DNA from: Puccinia triticina
Lineage: Eukaryota > Basidiomycota > Pucciniomycetes > Pucciniales > Pucciniaceae
Assembly (NCBI RefSeq): GCF_026914185.1
Contig: NC_070559.1
Location: forward strand, 2,170,001 to 2,234,000
Length of the DNA stretch: 64,000 bases
Direction: 5' to 3'
Within the stretch, counting starts at the first letter, position 1, and every line of letters starts with the position of its first letter. The notes beneath the pieces are model-generated. The model did no database searches. It worked only from the letters and a program-made list of their open reading frames with translations, and was not told the DNA's origin. Positions 1-9,399 of this stretch are shown here, piece after piece. The position numbers and the translations under genes were made by a program.

Positions 1-924
1 TGGCAGGCGGTGAGTAGCCCAAGGTTTTAATCTTGGTCAACAAAGCAAGCTGACCAAGGTGTTTGCATTACAGCTTAAAAAGCTTTATGTTAGCTTCCAA
101 ACGGTCGCCAGAATGTTGGGTGCTGGTTGGGATGAGACTTCAAAAATGGTTAACCTTCCCCCCTTGGTATGGAAAGACCTTGCGGAAAACAAAAGCTTGG
201 CCGGCCGCGATTTGTCACAATGGGAGCATCAATCGTTATCCCTATATCACAAACTGGGCGAGCTCATCGAGGGGAACGTGGCCACCGGAGAACTCATGGA
301 AACCACAGAAGATGGCCCTGCCAAGACCCAAAGAGATGTTGGAAATGTCATTGAAGATGTGGAAGGTGACATTGACGACAAGGATGACGCTAGCGATCAA
401 GATTTGGCTGTCATCCGAGGCCCCGTTCCCACCATAACCCCTACGGCCAAACGCAAACAAGGATCAGGCATGTCGCCTGAAGTGCTTGTTAACAAACTCA
501 AGCTGATGGGTAGTAGCATGGCGAGTGCAATGCAGGCTCCGCTTCCACCTCTAGTTTTCACTAAGTTGGCCCCGCCTCCTTTGGTCCTCATGCAGGCCGT
601 TGAAATTGTCCAGAAACACACGGACCTCAATCCTGAACAAATTTTTGAGGCAATTGAGTTCATCAGGCAGTCAACTAGCAAGGCCAAGGCCCGCCTCCTT
701 TGGTCCTCATGCAGGCCGTTAAAATTGTCCAGAAACACACGGACCTCAATCCTGAACAAATGTTTGAGGCAATTGAGTTCATCAGGCAGTCAACTAGCAA
801 GGCTGAGGTGTTTGTAGTGTTAAAAAAAAGCTCTCCGCCCAACTTGGCTTTGCATGAAATTGAGGTGGTAGCTTATCCGTCCTGCACCCTTATGCTTTCC
901 TTTAGTAACCTTTTGTTCTTTTAA
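1..924 (+). pseudogene. Myb/SANT-like domain protein, 3' part, frameshifted
   Basis: This is the 3' end of a gene that begins left of the window. A probable 64-nt intron lies at 10-73 (GTGAGT donor, CATTACAG acceptor), so coding resumes at 74 rather than at the GTG at 59. The protein shows the tail of a Myb/SANT-like domain (ARMLGAGWDETSKMV, then VWKDL), as in proteins that accompany fungal and plant Harbinger-type transposases, then an acidic linker and a helical C-terminal segment. A 119-bp tandem duplication at 572-804 throws the frame, so the frame opened at 74 ends at 817. The original frame reappears at about 700 and runs to 924. Family membership is by residue pattern only. It could equally be a domesticated or transposon-carried gene. 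Gypsy-1 sequence begins immediately downstream. Confidence 0.5.
572..804 (+). repeat. 119-bp tandem duplication inside coding sequence
   Basis: Copy 1 is 572-690 and copy 2 starts at 691. Both begin CCGCCTCCTTTGGTCCTCAT and differ at about three positions. The period of 119 is not a multiple of three, so the second copy is read in another frame and the upstream frame terminates at 817. Confidence 0.9.
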
Positions 925-1240
925 GATTGGAAGAGTTGAAGAAAAGAAGAAACAATTAAGAGCAACAAAGTTTCACTCTGGATAAGCAAGGTTCAGTGAA
1001 AAGAGTTTACTTACTGTCAATATCCTAGGCGCCTGTGACGGTAGGTATACTGGGAGTGTGGTAATCTCTTTGGTGGTGATCCTGGGTTATCTGGGGTGTG
1101 GTTCTGGTGTGCTCAAGTCTGTAGATTCTCCTATGGCAAATGGGATCCTGAATTCAACAATTTTCACAGTTTGACTATGTAATTACATATGTACATGTGG
1201 TTTGGTGCGCCTGGTAGTGCTTACACGTCACAACTACGCA
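925..1240 (-). repeat. LTR-like 3' end of Gypsy-1 (partial)
   Basis: On the minus strand this stretch holds GCGCCTAGGATATTGACAGT followed by CTTTTCACTGAACCTTG. The same blocks occur on the plus strand at about 31910-31980, so this is a repeated sequence in LTR position downstream of the chromodomain. The paired motif GTGACG/CGTCAC occurs near 1225-1250. Exact ends were not resolved. Confidence 0.4.
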
Positions 1241-1484
1241 TGCGCGTCACAACTCAAGAACTCAGGGAAGGAGTAGAGTTACAAAGAAATGGTAAGTCTT
1301 AACTAGGGTTGGAATTGCATGAGGAAACAGAATATGAAGTCAAAACAAGGATATCTGTCAAGATGGAAAAGATATGAGGCAATTCATATGTAAAAAGGTA
1401 GAAAAGGCAGTCTTTAGGTCAGCTACACTGACTCTAAGGATGACATTCCCTACCACTAAAACAGGTTGGATTTCTGAAGGAAAT

Positions 1485-1635
1485 TAAACAAATAGGGTAG
1501 ACCTCTTCTCACTTCTGAACTTCCTGAGAAGGGTAGCAGATTCATGAATGTCCTTCTCAAGGAGCCATTCATCATGATCAGCACTCATACCTTTGTATCT
1601 AGCTAGGTACATCATGACATCTCTGTTCTCTACTC
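1485..1635 (-). pseudogene. Gypsy-1 chromodomain
   Basis: After a frameshift from the integrase C-terminus, the minus strand reads a chromodomain-like segment (MMYLARYKG, then DEWLLEKDIHE) ending at a TAA at 1485. The aromatic residues and the W in the second strand fit the chromodomain that chromoviral integrases use to bind histone marks and steer insertion into heterochromatin. It is out of frame with the preceding integrase segment, so this copy cannot make the fusion. Confidence 0.6.
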
Positions 1636-2607
1636 TTAATCATTTCTCTCTGAGAATCTTCTGTATGAATTTACTCTGGGGGTTTTTTCCATGGGGGGAA
1701 TGACAACTTTAACCTTCTGTCTTAGGGGGAACTTATCTGGATTGGGGTCCTTCCATGGTTTCACTAGGCTGACAGGAAATGTGGGATGTTTTCTGCTGAA
1801 ATCTTCAGTCAGTATTACCTCTACAGCATTATTTCCATGTAAAGCTTTCACCAGGAATGGTCCAGCAAAGGAGTCTCTCATCTTCTTGGGGCCAGACAAG
1901 TTTTTGAAGTTTGCTGTGGATATCAGGACTTTATCACCAACTTTAAAGGAACGTTCTTTATGAGTCTTGTCCCATCTCTTTTTGTTGTAAGAGGTAGCTT
2001 CTGTTATGCATTTTTAAGCATGTTTCCTTGCTTTCTCAAAGATTTTTCCATAAGCAAGAGCAGTAGGATGAATGTTTACAGAGTCTTGTTTCAAGAAATG
2101 TCAAGGAAGGTTTGGGATCCACCCTTTCTCCAGAATGGAAGGAGGTTTTCCAGTGGTTGAATGTATACTGGTGCAGTAGGCTAGCTCAAGGATTGGTAGA
2201 AGTGAGACCCAGTCATGAGTGTATCCATCATTGTCTTTGAATTTAAGTCCATAGGCACAAAATCTCCTGATCATATCTTCAAGTGTTTGGATCATCCTTT
2301 CAGCTAGACCATCAGTCTGGGGGTGGTAAGTAGTAGAAAAGGAGAGTTTTTTTCCTAGAATACTATGCAAGCCAGTCCAGAATTCAGATGTGAATTTGGG
2401 ATCTCTTTCAGAGATAATGATTCTTGGGATGCCAGTTCTAGGCATTACTCTGTTCCAAAACAGTATGGCAGTGTCCATTGCAGAGTCATCCTTGAAGCAA
2501 AACACAAATATTGGGGTCCTGGAGTATCTGTCTACTATTACCAGGCAAGCATTGAAACTAGCAGCTCCTCCAGGAGATAAGGAACTTACCCAATCCATAT
2601 TGATCAT
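1636..2607 (-). pseudogene. Gypsy-1 integrase core and C-terminal GPF domain
   Basis: The segment 2101-2607 carries the DDE integrase core: the first Asp in MINMDWV, then SERDPKF, and the Glu in HPQTDGLAERMIQ. The segment 1636-1899 carries the GPY/F-type C-terminal domain (FAGPFLVKAL, then FPVSLVKPW). Between them (1900-2100) the minus strand has at least two stop codons, and the integrase N-terminus lies in another frame upstream of 2607. The enzyme would insert element cDNA into chromatin, but this copy is inactive. Confidence 0.85.
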
Positions 2608-3480
2608 TAGAAGGTTCTTGTATTTTCATGAGTAGTCCAAATCCCTTTCCTGTATCTTTGTTGGCTTTCTGGCCTCTGTCACAAGAAGAGCAATATTCAC
2701 CAGTATCTTGTTTCCAATTAGCCCACCAGGCAGCATCAGCCACTTTCTCTAAGGTCCTGTCTTCAAAAAGATGACCAGAGTAGACACTGTCATGGCATTC
2801 ATGCAAGATGGTGTTAATGCTGTCCCTGTCAGCTAGAACCAGCACAGAATTGTATTTTTCTCTCAAGTAGATGAGGCCATCAAATAGAGAGAATATTTCT
2901 TCATCATATACCTTTCTCCAAGGTTCCTGCAGAGAGTTTTTCAGTTGGGAATCTTTGGCATCTTTCAGCAAAAGCTCAGACAAGATAACAGTGTTCTTAT
3001 CTTGTTGGTAACCTTCTCTCACTGAGTCAAAGAACTCATTCTTGAAAGTAGAGAAATGTATACCCATGATGGGGAATCTATCATCATCTTTGTCTTCTGG
3101 GTCATAAGCAGGGTTAGTTGGATCATTTGGCAAAGCCCATCTGCTAAGTCCATCAGCATTCTTGTGAATATTCCCATCTCTGTGGATTATGGTCATATTG
3201 CCTCTGTATTCTTGAATAGCAATCTGCCACCTGAGCATGTGTCTGTTGGGAGTCTTCATGTTCAGCAGTGATTTCAAAGCTTTGCAATCTGTTACAACAT
3301 GAAATACACTTCCATCCAAGTAGTAATGGAGTTTTTCCAGGGCCCAAACCTTACATAAGCATTCAAGTTGACTAGCACCATACCTTGTTTGACTGTCCTT
3401 CAGTTGTCTGGATATGAAAAAAATGAGCCTCTCTTTTCTTACCCCATCAATGACTTGGAATTGATGTAAAGCAGCACCCA
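2558..3480 (-). pseudogene. Gypsy-1 RNase H (rest) and integrase zinc finger
   Basis: This continues the RNase H domain after the solo-LTR insertion. It holds the Glu of [10 protein letters not shown], the Asp of [12 protein letters not shown], and [15 protein letters not shown]. An HHCC zinc-binding domain follows ([11 protein letters not shown], then CSSCDRG), the N-terminus of the integrase. The true upstream limit is 3480. The open frame that continues to 3754 is read from the inserted LTR and is not element coding sequence. The frame is lost near 2600, just before the integrase core. Confidence 0.85.
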
Positions 3481-4559
3481 TGTCAGCCGGGCTACTATAA
3501 TAAGTTAGAGCCCGGCTAACTATTGTAGCATTACAAAAATTGTATGTAATAATAGCGGCGCAGAGCGCCGCGTACGAAATAGACTTCTTTCTTGTAAAAA
3601 GACCTAGCTGCGGCGCGGAGCGCCGCGCACATAGTAATAAAGATTCCTTAGACAAGTAAGGAAAATAAAGCTCCGGCCAAAGAATTGGCAGGAGAAAGAA
3701 TATTAGTTCAAACCCGTTCTCAAGCCAAGAGAACGGGTCGTCAGACACTCTCAAAAGACTACTAAACAGAGAGTAGTCTCTATGAGAAATAGAAGCACTT
3801 CAGTCGGGGAGGAGAGAAACAGAATTATACTACTCCTCCTCCCCCGGCCAAGGATGGAACATGAACCACGCTATTCCTCGAGCCGAGGAATAGCAAATAG
3901 ATCACAGGACAAATAACCATGAATGGGACCGAAGGGACTAGTAGAATCCCCCTTCACTCCCGTCATCCTAGTCAGAAGCACGGCTTCCTCCGGCCGAGAA
4001 ACGGAGGAAGTATTTGCAATAAGAGCTACAACCCTATTGGTTGTAGCTTGAATATATAATCGAGGGCCTTCGGGCGAAGCAAGGCCCCTCAGATACCTAT
4101 TATAACCAGTTCGACGCCTCGCCAGTCTCGCCACTCGTCTCATCGACCAGTTTGCCAGCCTGACATTGCCTTGACTTTGGTTTTTTCGGATCGTTCGTGT
4201 TTTTTTGTCGCAGACTTCTTTTTACAAGTAAATCTGCATTTTTTTTCTTTCTACCGGGATTTCTATCCCCTTATATCTCCTGGGAGCGAGTCATCGCGCA
4301 ATCACGCCCTTTTTAAGGGCCCCAGATGTCACAGGTCACAAAAACCCCTGCGCAGGCCCTGTAAGAACTGCGGAGGGCACTAAACCACCCCAGGCGCCCC
4401 TGGCCCCTCTGTTAACCCCTTTTTTGGGTTCATTAGAAATAAGCTTTTTTAGCTATTTTGCACTTGTACCGTGCTTTTGCTGCGCGCGCTACCGCTCTGT
4501 GCTCTGTCGCCGGCGTAGCTAGAAGAGTAATATTACTCTTGGCATCACCGCGCCTGACA
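3481..4559 (+). mobile_element. Solo LTR inserted in Gypsy-1 RNase H
   Basis: The unit begins TGTCAGCCGGGC and ends CGCGCCTGACA. It is flanked by ACCCA on the left and ACCTA on the right, a 5-bp target duplication with one mismatch. A second copy sits at 38172-39281. A TATA-like AATATATAAT at 4051-4060 and a CCTATTGG box at 4033 suggest promoter function in the plus direction. Two GC-rich dyads (3555-3572 and 3610-3626) lie near the left end. No coding capacity is seen. Removing it with one duplication copy restores Gypsy-1 coding. Confidence 0.85.
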
Positions 4560-5600
4560 ACCTAGACCAGTCATGCTAGCATCTACATATAGTGTGAATG
4601 GATGGGCCCAGTCAAAGAACGGTAACAAGGGAGCTGTAGTCAGTTTCTCTTTTAACAAGTTGTAGGCCAATATCCTATGATGAGTCATCTCATATATGAC
4701 ATCAATCCTGGTGAGCTCAGTAATTGGTTTTGCTATCTCTGCAAATTTCTCAATCTGTTGTCTGTAGTAACCAGCAAAACCAAGAAGGTATTGAATTTAT
4801 TTACCTACTACTAGGCACAGGCTTTTGGAGGACAGCAGCTACTTTGTTCTGATCTATTCCTATAGCAATTCCAGAGACAAGATGTCCTAGAGCTTTGATT
4901 TTGTCAAATTCAAAGTTACACTTCTTCAGGGAGATTTTCATGTTCATGTTGATGACAACTTTAAGTATCCTGTCTATCCTAGTGAGGTGTTCTTCCCAAG
5001 TATTGGACATAATGATGTTATCATCAATGTAGATAATGACCCACTTCTCATCAATCTCTTTTCTGAACTCAATGTCAATCATCCTCTGGAAATGAGAGGG
5101 GGCATTCTTGATTCCAAAGGGCATCCTCAGATATTCATAGATTCCCTTGTGCACAATAATCCTGAGCAGGTGTCTGGAATCTTCTGCAATGGCATTCTGG
5201 TGAAAACCTTTGAGTACATCCATGCTGGTCAGAAATTTAGACTTGGCCAGGTTGTTCAGAGTCTCACTGATTTTAGGAATGGTATATCTGTCTGAAGCAG
5301 TGTAGGAGTTTAGAGCTCTGAAATCTCCTACCATTCTGGATTTCCCATTAGGCCAGGCAATGATAACAGGAGTGGTGATTTCAACTACTTCATTATGGCC
5401 AAATTTCCTTAGAACATTCAGGTTTACTAGCTCTTCAATATGATGCTTAAGAGATTCTCTGCTTTTTGGGCTGGCAGGATATAAAGGAGGTCTTCTGAGA
5501 AGAGGAGGATAAGGCCTTTCATTTTTCAACTTGAGGTGAACTCCATGGCATTTGATGGCACCAAGGGCTGGTTGATGTTAGAGAAGGCAAGTTTGTTATT
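4560..5600 (-). pseudogene. Gypsy-1 reverse transcriptase and start of RNase H
   Basis: The minus-strand frame 4801-5529 carries RT motifs in order: VGDFRALNSYT, the palm segment LRMPFGIKNAPSHFQRM and the catalytic box IIYIDDNIIM. From 4800 to 4560 the frame changes, and RT connection and RNase H sequence follow, ending in LYVDASMTGLG with the first RNase H aspartate, exactly where the solo LTR is inserted. Upstream (5530-5627) a frameshift separates RT from the protease linker. RT would copy the element RNA in cytoplasmic particles, but the broken frames rule that out here. Confidence 0.88.
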
Positions 5601-5627
5601 ATAGAGGACTTCAAAGAGTTTCTCTTT

Positions 5628-5964
5628 CTACTCAATGATTAGCTTATCACTGAACTTGGCTTCACAGAGTTCTTCTATTATAAATTGCTGCAGTTGGGGA
5701 TAGGACTTCTTTACAACAGAAATTTCATTGGAAGGACTCATTTTCTCCAAATGATGGGATTTAAAATTGAATTTCTTCCTCTTGTTCTCATTTCCTATGG
5801 TCTGCAAGAATCTCTCCTCACTATTTGTGATGTCAAAACCATACAGAGACATGTAATCATTTCCAAGTATAAGGTAATTGATTCTTGCATTTCTCATAAC
5901 TACAAATTCTGCTGGAATTCTAATGGAACCTTTAGTGTGAGGAAAAATCAAAGCGATTTCTATT
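5628..5964 (-). pseudogene. Gypsy-1 protease C-terminal half and linker
   Basis: This minus-strand frame (IEIALIFPHTKGS, then YLILGNDYMSLYGFDI) is the second half of a retroviral-type aspartic protease with its ILG flap-region motif, followed by a linker to RT. The catalytic half (LDSGASCS) lies on the far side of the MITE at 5965-6097. A TAG at 5628-5630 ends the frame before RT. Confidence 0.7.
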
Positions 5965-6097
5965 AGCACTGTTCACGTAAGTAATCTATGACCATGTGAG
6001 AGATATACATCAGCATACTTTCCCAGCCAAATTGGCTGGCACAATGGGATAAACTTTATTTCAATCTTGCTGATGTTTAGCTTATGTGAACAGTGCT
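5965..6097. mobile_element. 133-bp MITE in the Gypsy-1 protease
   Basis: The ends are near-perfect inverted repeats: AGCACTGTTCACGTAAG on the left, and on the right the reverse complement of AGCACTGTTCACATAAG, with one mismatch. The flanks are ATT on both sides, a 3-bp duplication; a TA duplication with the ends starting GCAC is an equally good reading. The interior has a small hairpin (CAGCCAAATTGGCTG) and no coding capacity. The family could be PIF/Harbinger-like (3-bp duplication) or Tc1/mariner-like (TA). Confidence 0.75.
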
Positions 6098-7161
6098 ATT
6101 ATGCCCATTGGCTGTAATTGATCACTACAGCTGTGGAATTTAGCATGGTTGATTGGCATGAGTTTGTTTTCCCATTCTGGTATTATAGAATCTAGTAGTC
6201 TGTTGCTGATGATTGAACAAGAAGCTCCACTATCAAGAAGACATGGGTGTTCTCTGGATTTAATGAGGACAGTAGTGAGATTATCTTTCCCATTCAGATG
6301 AGCTTTTCCTCTATTAGGTTTACATTTCATCAGTCTAGCATCCTCTACATGTGAAGACCGGCAGGATTTGTCCCAGTTCTGAAGTTGATGAGTCTCAGCT
6401 TGGATTTCAGCAATGGAGAAGTCTTGGTTTATCTCACACTCTACAGCATGTGCTCTAAAATCAAAGTCAATTAGGGGATCATAATTGGCACCATTGCCAT
6501 TGTCCATAGCAAGGATCATGTGGTTGGTTCTACGATTCTCTTCTTCTTCATCTAGCTCTGATTCAGAATTTTGTGGCTCACCTTGATCTGCTCCATTGTC
6601 ACTCTTGGGATCATCATCATCATCCATTCCTACATTGTTGATCCTTTTCTTCTTCTTAGGGCATTCCCTGGAGAAGTGGCCAGTTTGTTTGCAGAAATGA
6701 AATACATGTTTTTTCTTTTCAGGGGCAGAGACAGGATTCCTTTTAGAAGAGGACCCAGTTGGCTTATCAGCTTTCTCAGGGGCAGGATTATTCCTCCATT
6801 GGGATATGTTTGGAGCATTATAATTGTTAGTCACAGGCTTGCTTCTTTTCATAACTCTGTCTATGACTTCTTCAGCAATTACGACCATGTCCTCAAAACT
6901 CATTTCAGTAGCATCTCTCTTGTATCTGCTTTTGACAGCATGTTCAAGATTTGGAGGGCATTGCTTCAGGATCTTTTCACAGATGAGATATTTACTGAGC
7001 TCAGGTTGATATGCTATCAGTCTCTCTCTCTGAGTTCCAAACCACTTATGAATTTTTCTTCCATCATAAGCAAAGTGATCACTTTCAAACTCCTGTTGCA
7101 TTTTCCATCTCCAATTGTCAGTACCAAACTTAGTTCTGATGGCATTCTTCCACCAAGACAT
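6098..7161 (-). pseudogene. Gypsy-1 gag C-terminal part and protease active site
   Basis: The frame encodes a basic gag region, a zinc-knuckle-like segment (FHFCKQTGHFSRECP), an acidic linker, and LLDSGASCSII, the protease active site. The knuckle normally reads C-x2-C-x4-H-x4-C. Here its first cysteine is replaced by phenylalanine (TTT where TGT is expected), so metal binding is probably lost. The frame is cut at 6098 by the MITE. Gag would package element RNA. Confidence 0.8.
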
Positions 7162-8036
7162 TTGTTCCCAAACTTATCTCTGATTCTAAGGTACCAACTG
7201 TTATTATTTTTAGCTGATTTGGAGAAGTTGGCTTTAGCAGATTGGTGGGAGTCAAGTTGAGGAGTATTGTCCATGGCAGGAGGTGGTCTGTGAGAAGCAA
7301 AATGAGCAGGATTTCTCAGATTGTCTTGGTGGTGTTGGCCTTCACTCTGGGCATTAAGCACTGGATTATTATAGTTGAGATGAGGAGGACAATCTCTATC
7401 AGCAGGTCCAATCAATTTCTCCAACTTGGTGTTGGTGTTATTTACTACAGAAGAAATATCACAGAATCTTCTTTTGGTCTGCTCAAATCTATTTTGTCCA
7501 TTAGTTTGAAGGTCACTCAGTTGATTTTCTAAAGAGGAAAGTTTGTGATACATTTTATCTTCCATCTCATCCAAATTTTTACCAATAGTGTCCATATTGG
7601 AATGGCATTGGGATTCATTGACCAGAATGAGGTCTTGCACTCCTTCTAGTTTCTCTTGAACACCTTATAGCTTCTCTTCAAAGAGTCTTCTCAATTGTTC
7701 AAACTCACTGGAACTCACAGGAGGTCTCTATTTGGCACAGTCTCTCATTTGATTCAGAAATTTGTCAAGTAAATGGGGCATAAATTCCTCTCTGAAGATA
7801 TCAATGATGGAAACATTAAGGACTTGTCTGAAATTTTGGACACAAGATTCTAAAAGAGTTCAAGGGATCGTCTCTACAGTACCAGAAATTTCAGAAAGAA
7901 ACTTTGAGAACAATGAATGTAATTTTTCTTCTAACAAAATAGGACCATTGTTAGACAAATCATTATTAAGATGACTAAGAAAAATTTCTCTGCTGGATTG
8001 GCTAGAAAGATTATCAATGTCTAAACTTAAACCCAT
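7017..8036 (-). pseudogene. Gypsy-1 gag N-terminal part
   Basis: A methionine at 8036 (MGLSLDIDNLSS) opens a minus-strand frame that is broken by at least three stops between 7660 and 7900. It resumes as a coiled-coil-rich segment at 7017-7640 (KNLDEMEDKMYHKLSSLENQ). A frameshift near 7160 separates it from the zinc-knuckle part. The heptad-like pattern fits the assembly region of Ty3/Gypsy gag. Whether 8036 is the true start or gag continues into the region to the right is unclear. Confidence 0.6.
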
Positions 8037-9215
8037 GGGAGAGGCTGAACTTGTTGGTGAAAACCTCTGCCTCTCCCTCTCCCTCTGCCGCGGCCTCTTC
8101 CGTTGGACCTGGTCAACCTCATCAAGAGTTTCCCAACGTTGATGATCCTGTGGGTATTTGCCATGGGTGGGTTCCAGTTCCTCCCAGATCTTCTTGAGCC
8201 GTGAAAATGGGATTGGTGCTGGTAATTACCGCGCTGACCTCCCCACTGGTGATAGTGGGGTTGAGGATGATGGTAATGCGCGTTGGGGCGCTGGTAGGGA
8301 TGGTGTCGCGGTGCTTGGATCCCATATAGCTGTGTAGAAACTGGAGGGCGTCTCTCTACTTGCTGCTGTTGCGGATGGAATGGCAGTGGCGGCATTTGAG
8401 CTGTTTGGCCGTAGGGAGGAGGAATCTGCGCCTGTGGATTGTAGTGGGGGGTAGGACCCTGGTAATCTGGTCCTTGCACTAAGTGTCGCGAAGCTGGAGG
8501 CCCTGGCGTAGGAGTTTCCATTAGGGGCTGGTGGCCTGGGTGTGGGGCTAGAGCTAGGTTTGTAGGAGCCTGCGTGTCCATCTTCGGCGCCGTCTGGCGC
8601 ACTTGTTCTTGGGGCTGATGGTACAGAGTCCTCTCCAGCTGATTAAGGTCCTCTCAAGGGATCAAGTCTTGACTGAGATGGATGGAATCGGCATTCCCTA
8701 CTATGTCTTCCATCATTTCTTGGGTCAATGTGGCTTGGGCGAGAAGACGTCTCATGGCTTGAGTATTCTGCGCCTCCCGAGCTCGGACGTACATGTTGAA
8801 TTGTTTGTTGAGCATATTGATTAAGCTCACTATCTCCTGCTCCTCCGGGATAACCTCCATCGGGCCAGAGATGTCTTGAGGAGGCGGGTTTGGAGCTGAC
8901 GGAAGGAGGGCTAGATCCTGGGGCGCCTCCGGCTGCATGCCCTCGGGATTGGTAGGCTGGGGGGATGGATGAGTTCTGACTGAACTCATTTGTTCCCTCT
9001 CTACGGGCTGCGGTACGGGAGTTGATCTGCTGAAGGCCAAAGCTATGGAAGTCTCCCTTGGATTGTACAACGCCGGCGGGATTCCCGTGTCCGGGGGTAA
9101 CATTTCTCCCTCTGGCAGTGTTAGAAAGTCCTCTCCCAGCGGCAGCAAAGCCGCTCCTTGGCTGCGGGACTAAGTTGGTATTGGAGGAGCTGCTCGGCAG
9201 AGAGGTCCCTTCCAT
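8027..9215 (-). pseudogene. Pro/Gln-rich protein with RG-repeat tail, gag-like
   Basis: On the minus strand, 9148-8657 and 8651-8027 are the same reading frame separated by a single in-frame TGA at 8654-8656, giving about 370 codons. The product is rich in Pro, Gln and His, has a helical stretch (NMLNKQFNMYVRAREAQN), and ends in a run of RG repeats followed by a stop at 8027. A second open frame (8643-9215) overlaps it. The RG tail would suit RNA binding, and the position just before Gypsy-1 gag suggests it is either the gag N-terminus or part of an older element. I do not recognise it further. Confidence 0.4.
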
Positions 9216-9250
9216 TTCTAAGGTGGGGGGGCATTTTGTTTATGATTCAT

Positions 9251-9396
9251 TTCTAGTTTTCTTTTGTTTTCTTTTGTTTTCTTTTGTTTTCTTTTGTTTT
9301 CTTTTGTTTTCTTTTGTTTTCTTTTGTTTTCTTTTGTTTTCTTTTGTTTTCTCTTGTTTTATTTTGTTTTCTTTTGTTTTCTTTTGTTTTTATTTA
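9251..9396. repeat. Microsatellite, 10-bp unit TTTTCTTTTG
   Basis: About 14 near-perfect tandem copies of TTTTCTTTTG, one strand pure pyrimidine plus G. The repetitive FVFFCFLLFS reading across it is an artefact of the repeat. Confidence 0.95.
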
Positions 9397-9399
9397 TTT

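Larger units (their letters stand above)
925..9215 (-). mobile_element. Gypsy-1, decayed Ty3/Gypsy chromovirus with nested insertions
   Basis: Read on the minus strand from right to left the order is gag with zinc knuckle, protease, reverse transcriptase, RNase H, integrase and chromodomain, which is the chromovirus arrangement of Ty3/Gypsy elements. Several stops and frameshifts interrupt the reading frames. A solo LTR (3481-4559) and a MITE (5965-6097) have inserted into it. A 3' LTR-like region is visible at about 925-1240, but I find no matching 5' LTR to the right of gag, so the 5' end is either truncated or lies in the proline-rich region at 8027-9215. The limits are approximate. Confidence 0.8.

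Noticed and set aside
3481..3754. N-terminal extension of the RNase H frame
   Set aside because: These codons come from the inserted solo LTR; the homology begins at 3480.
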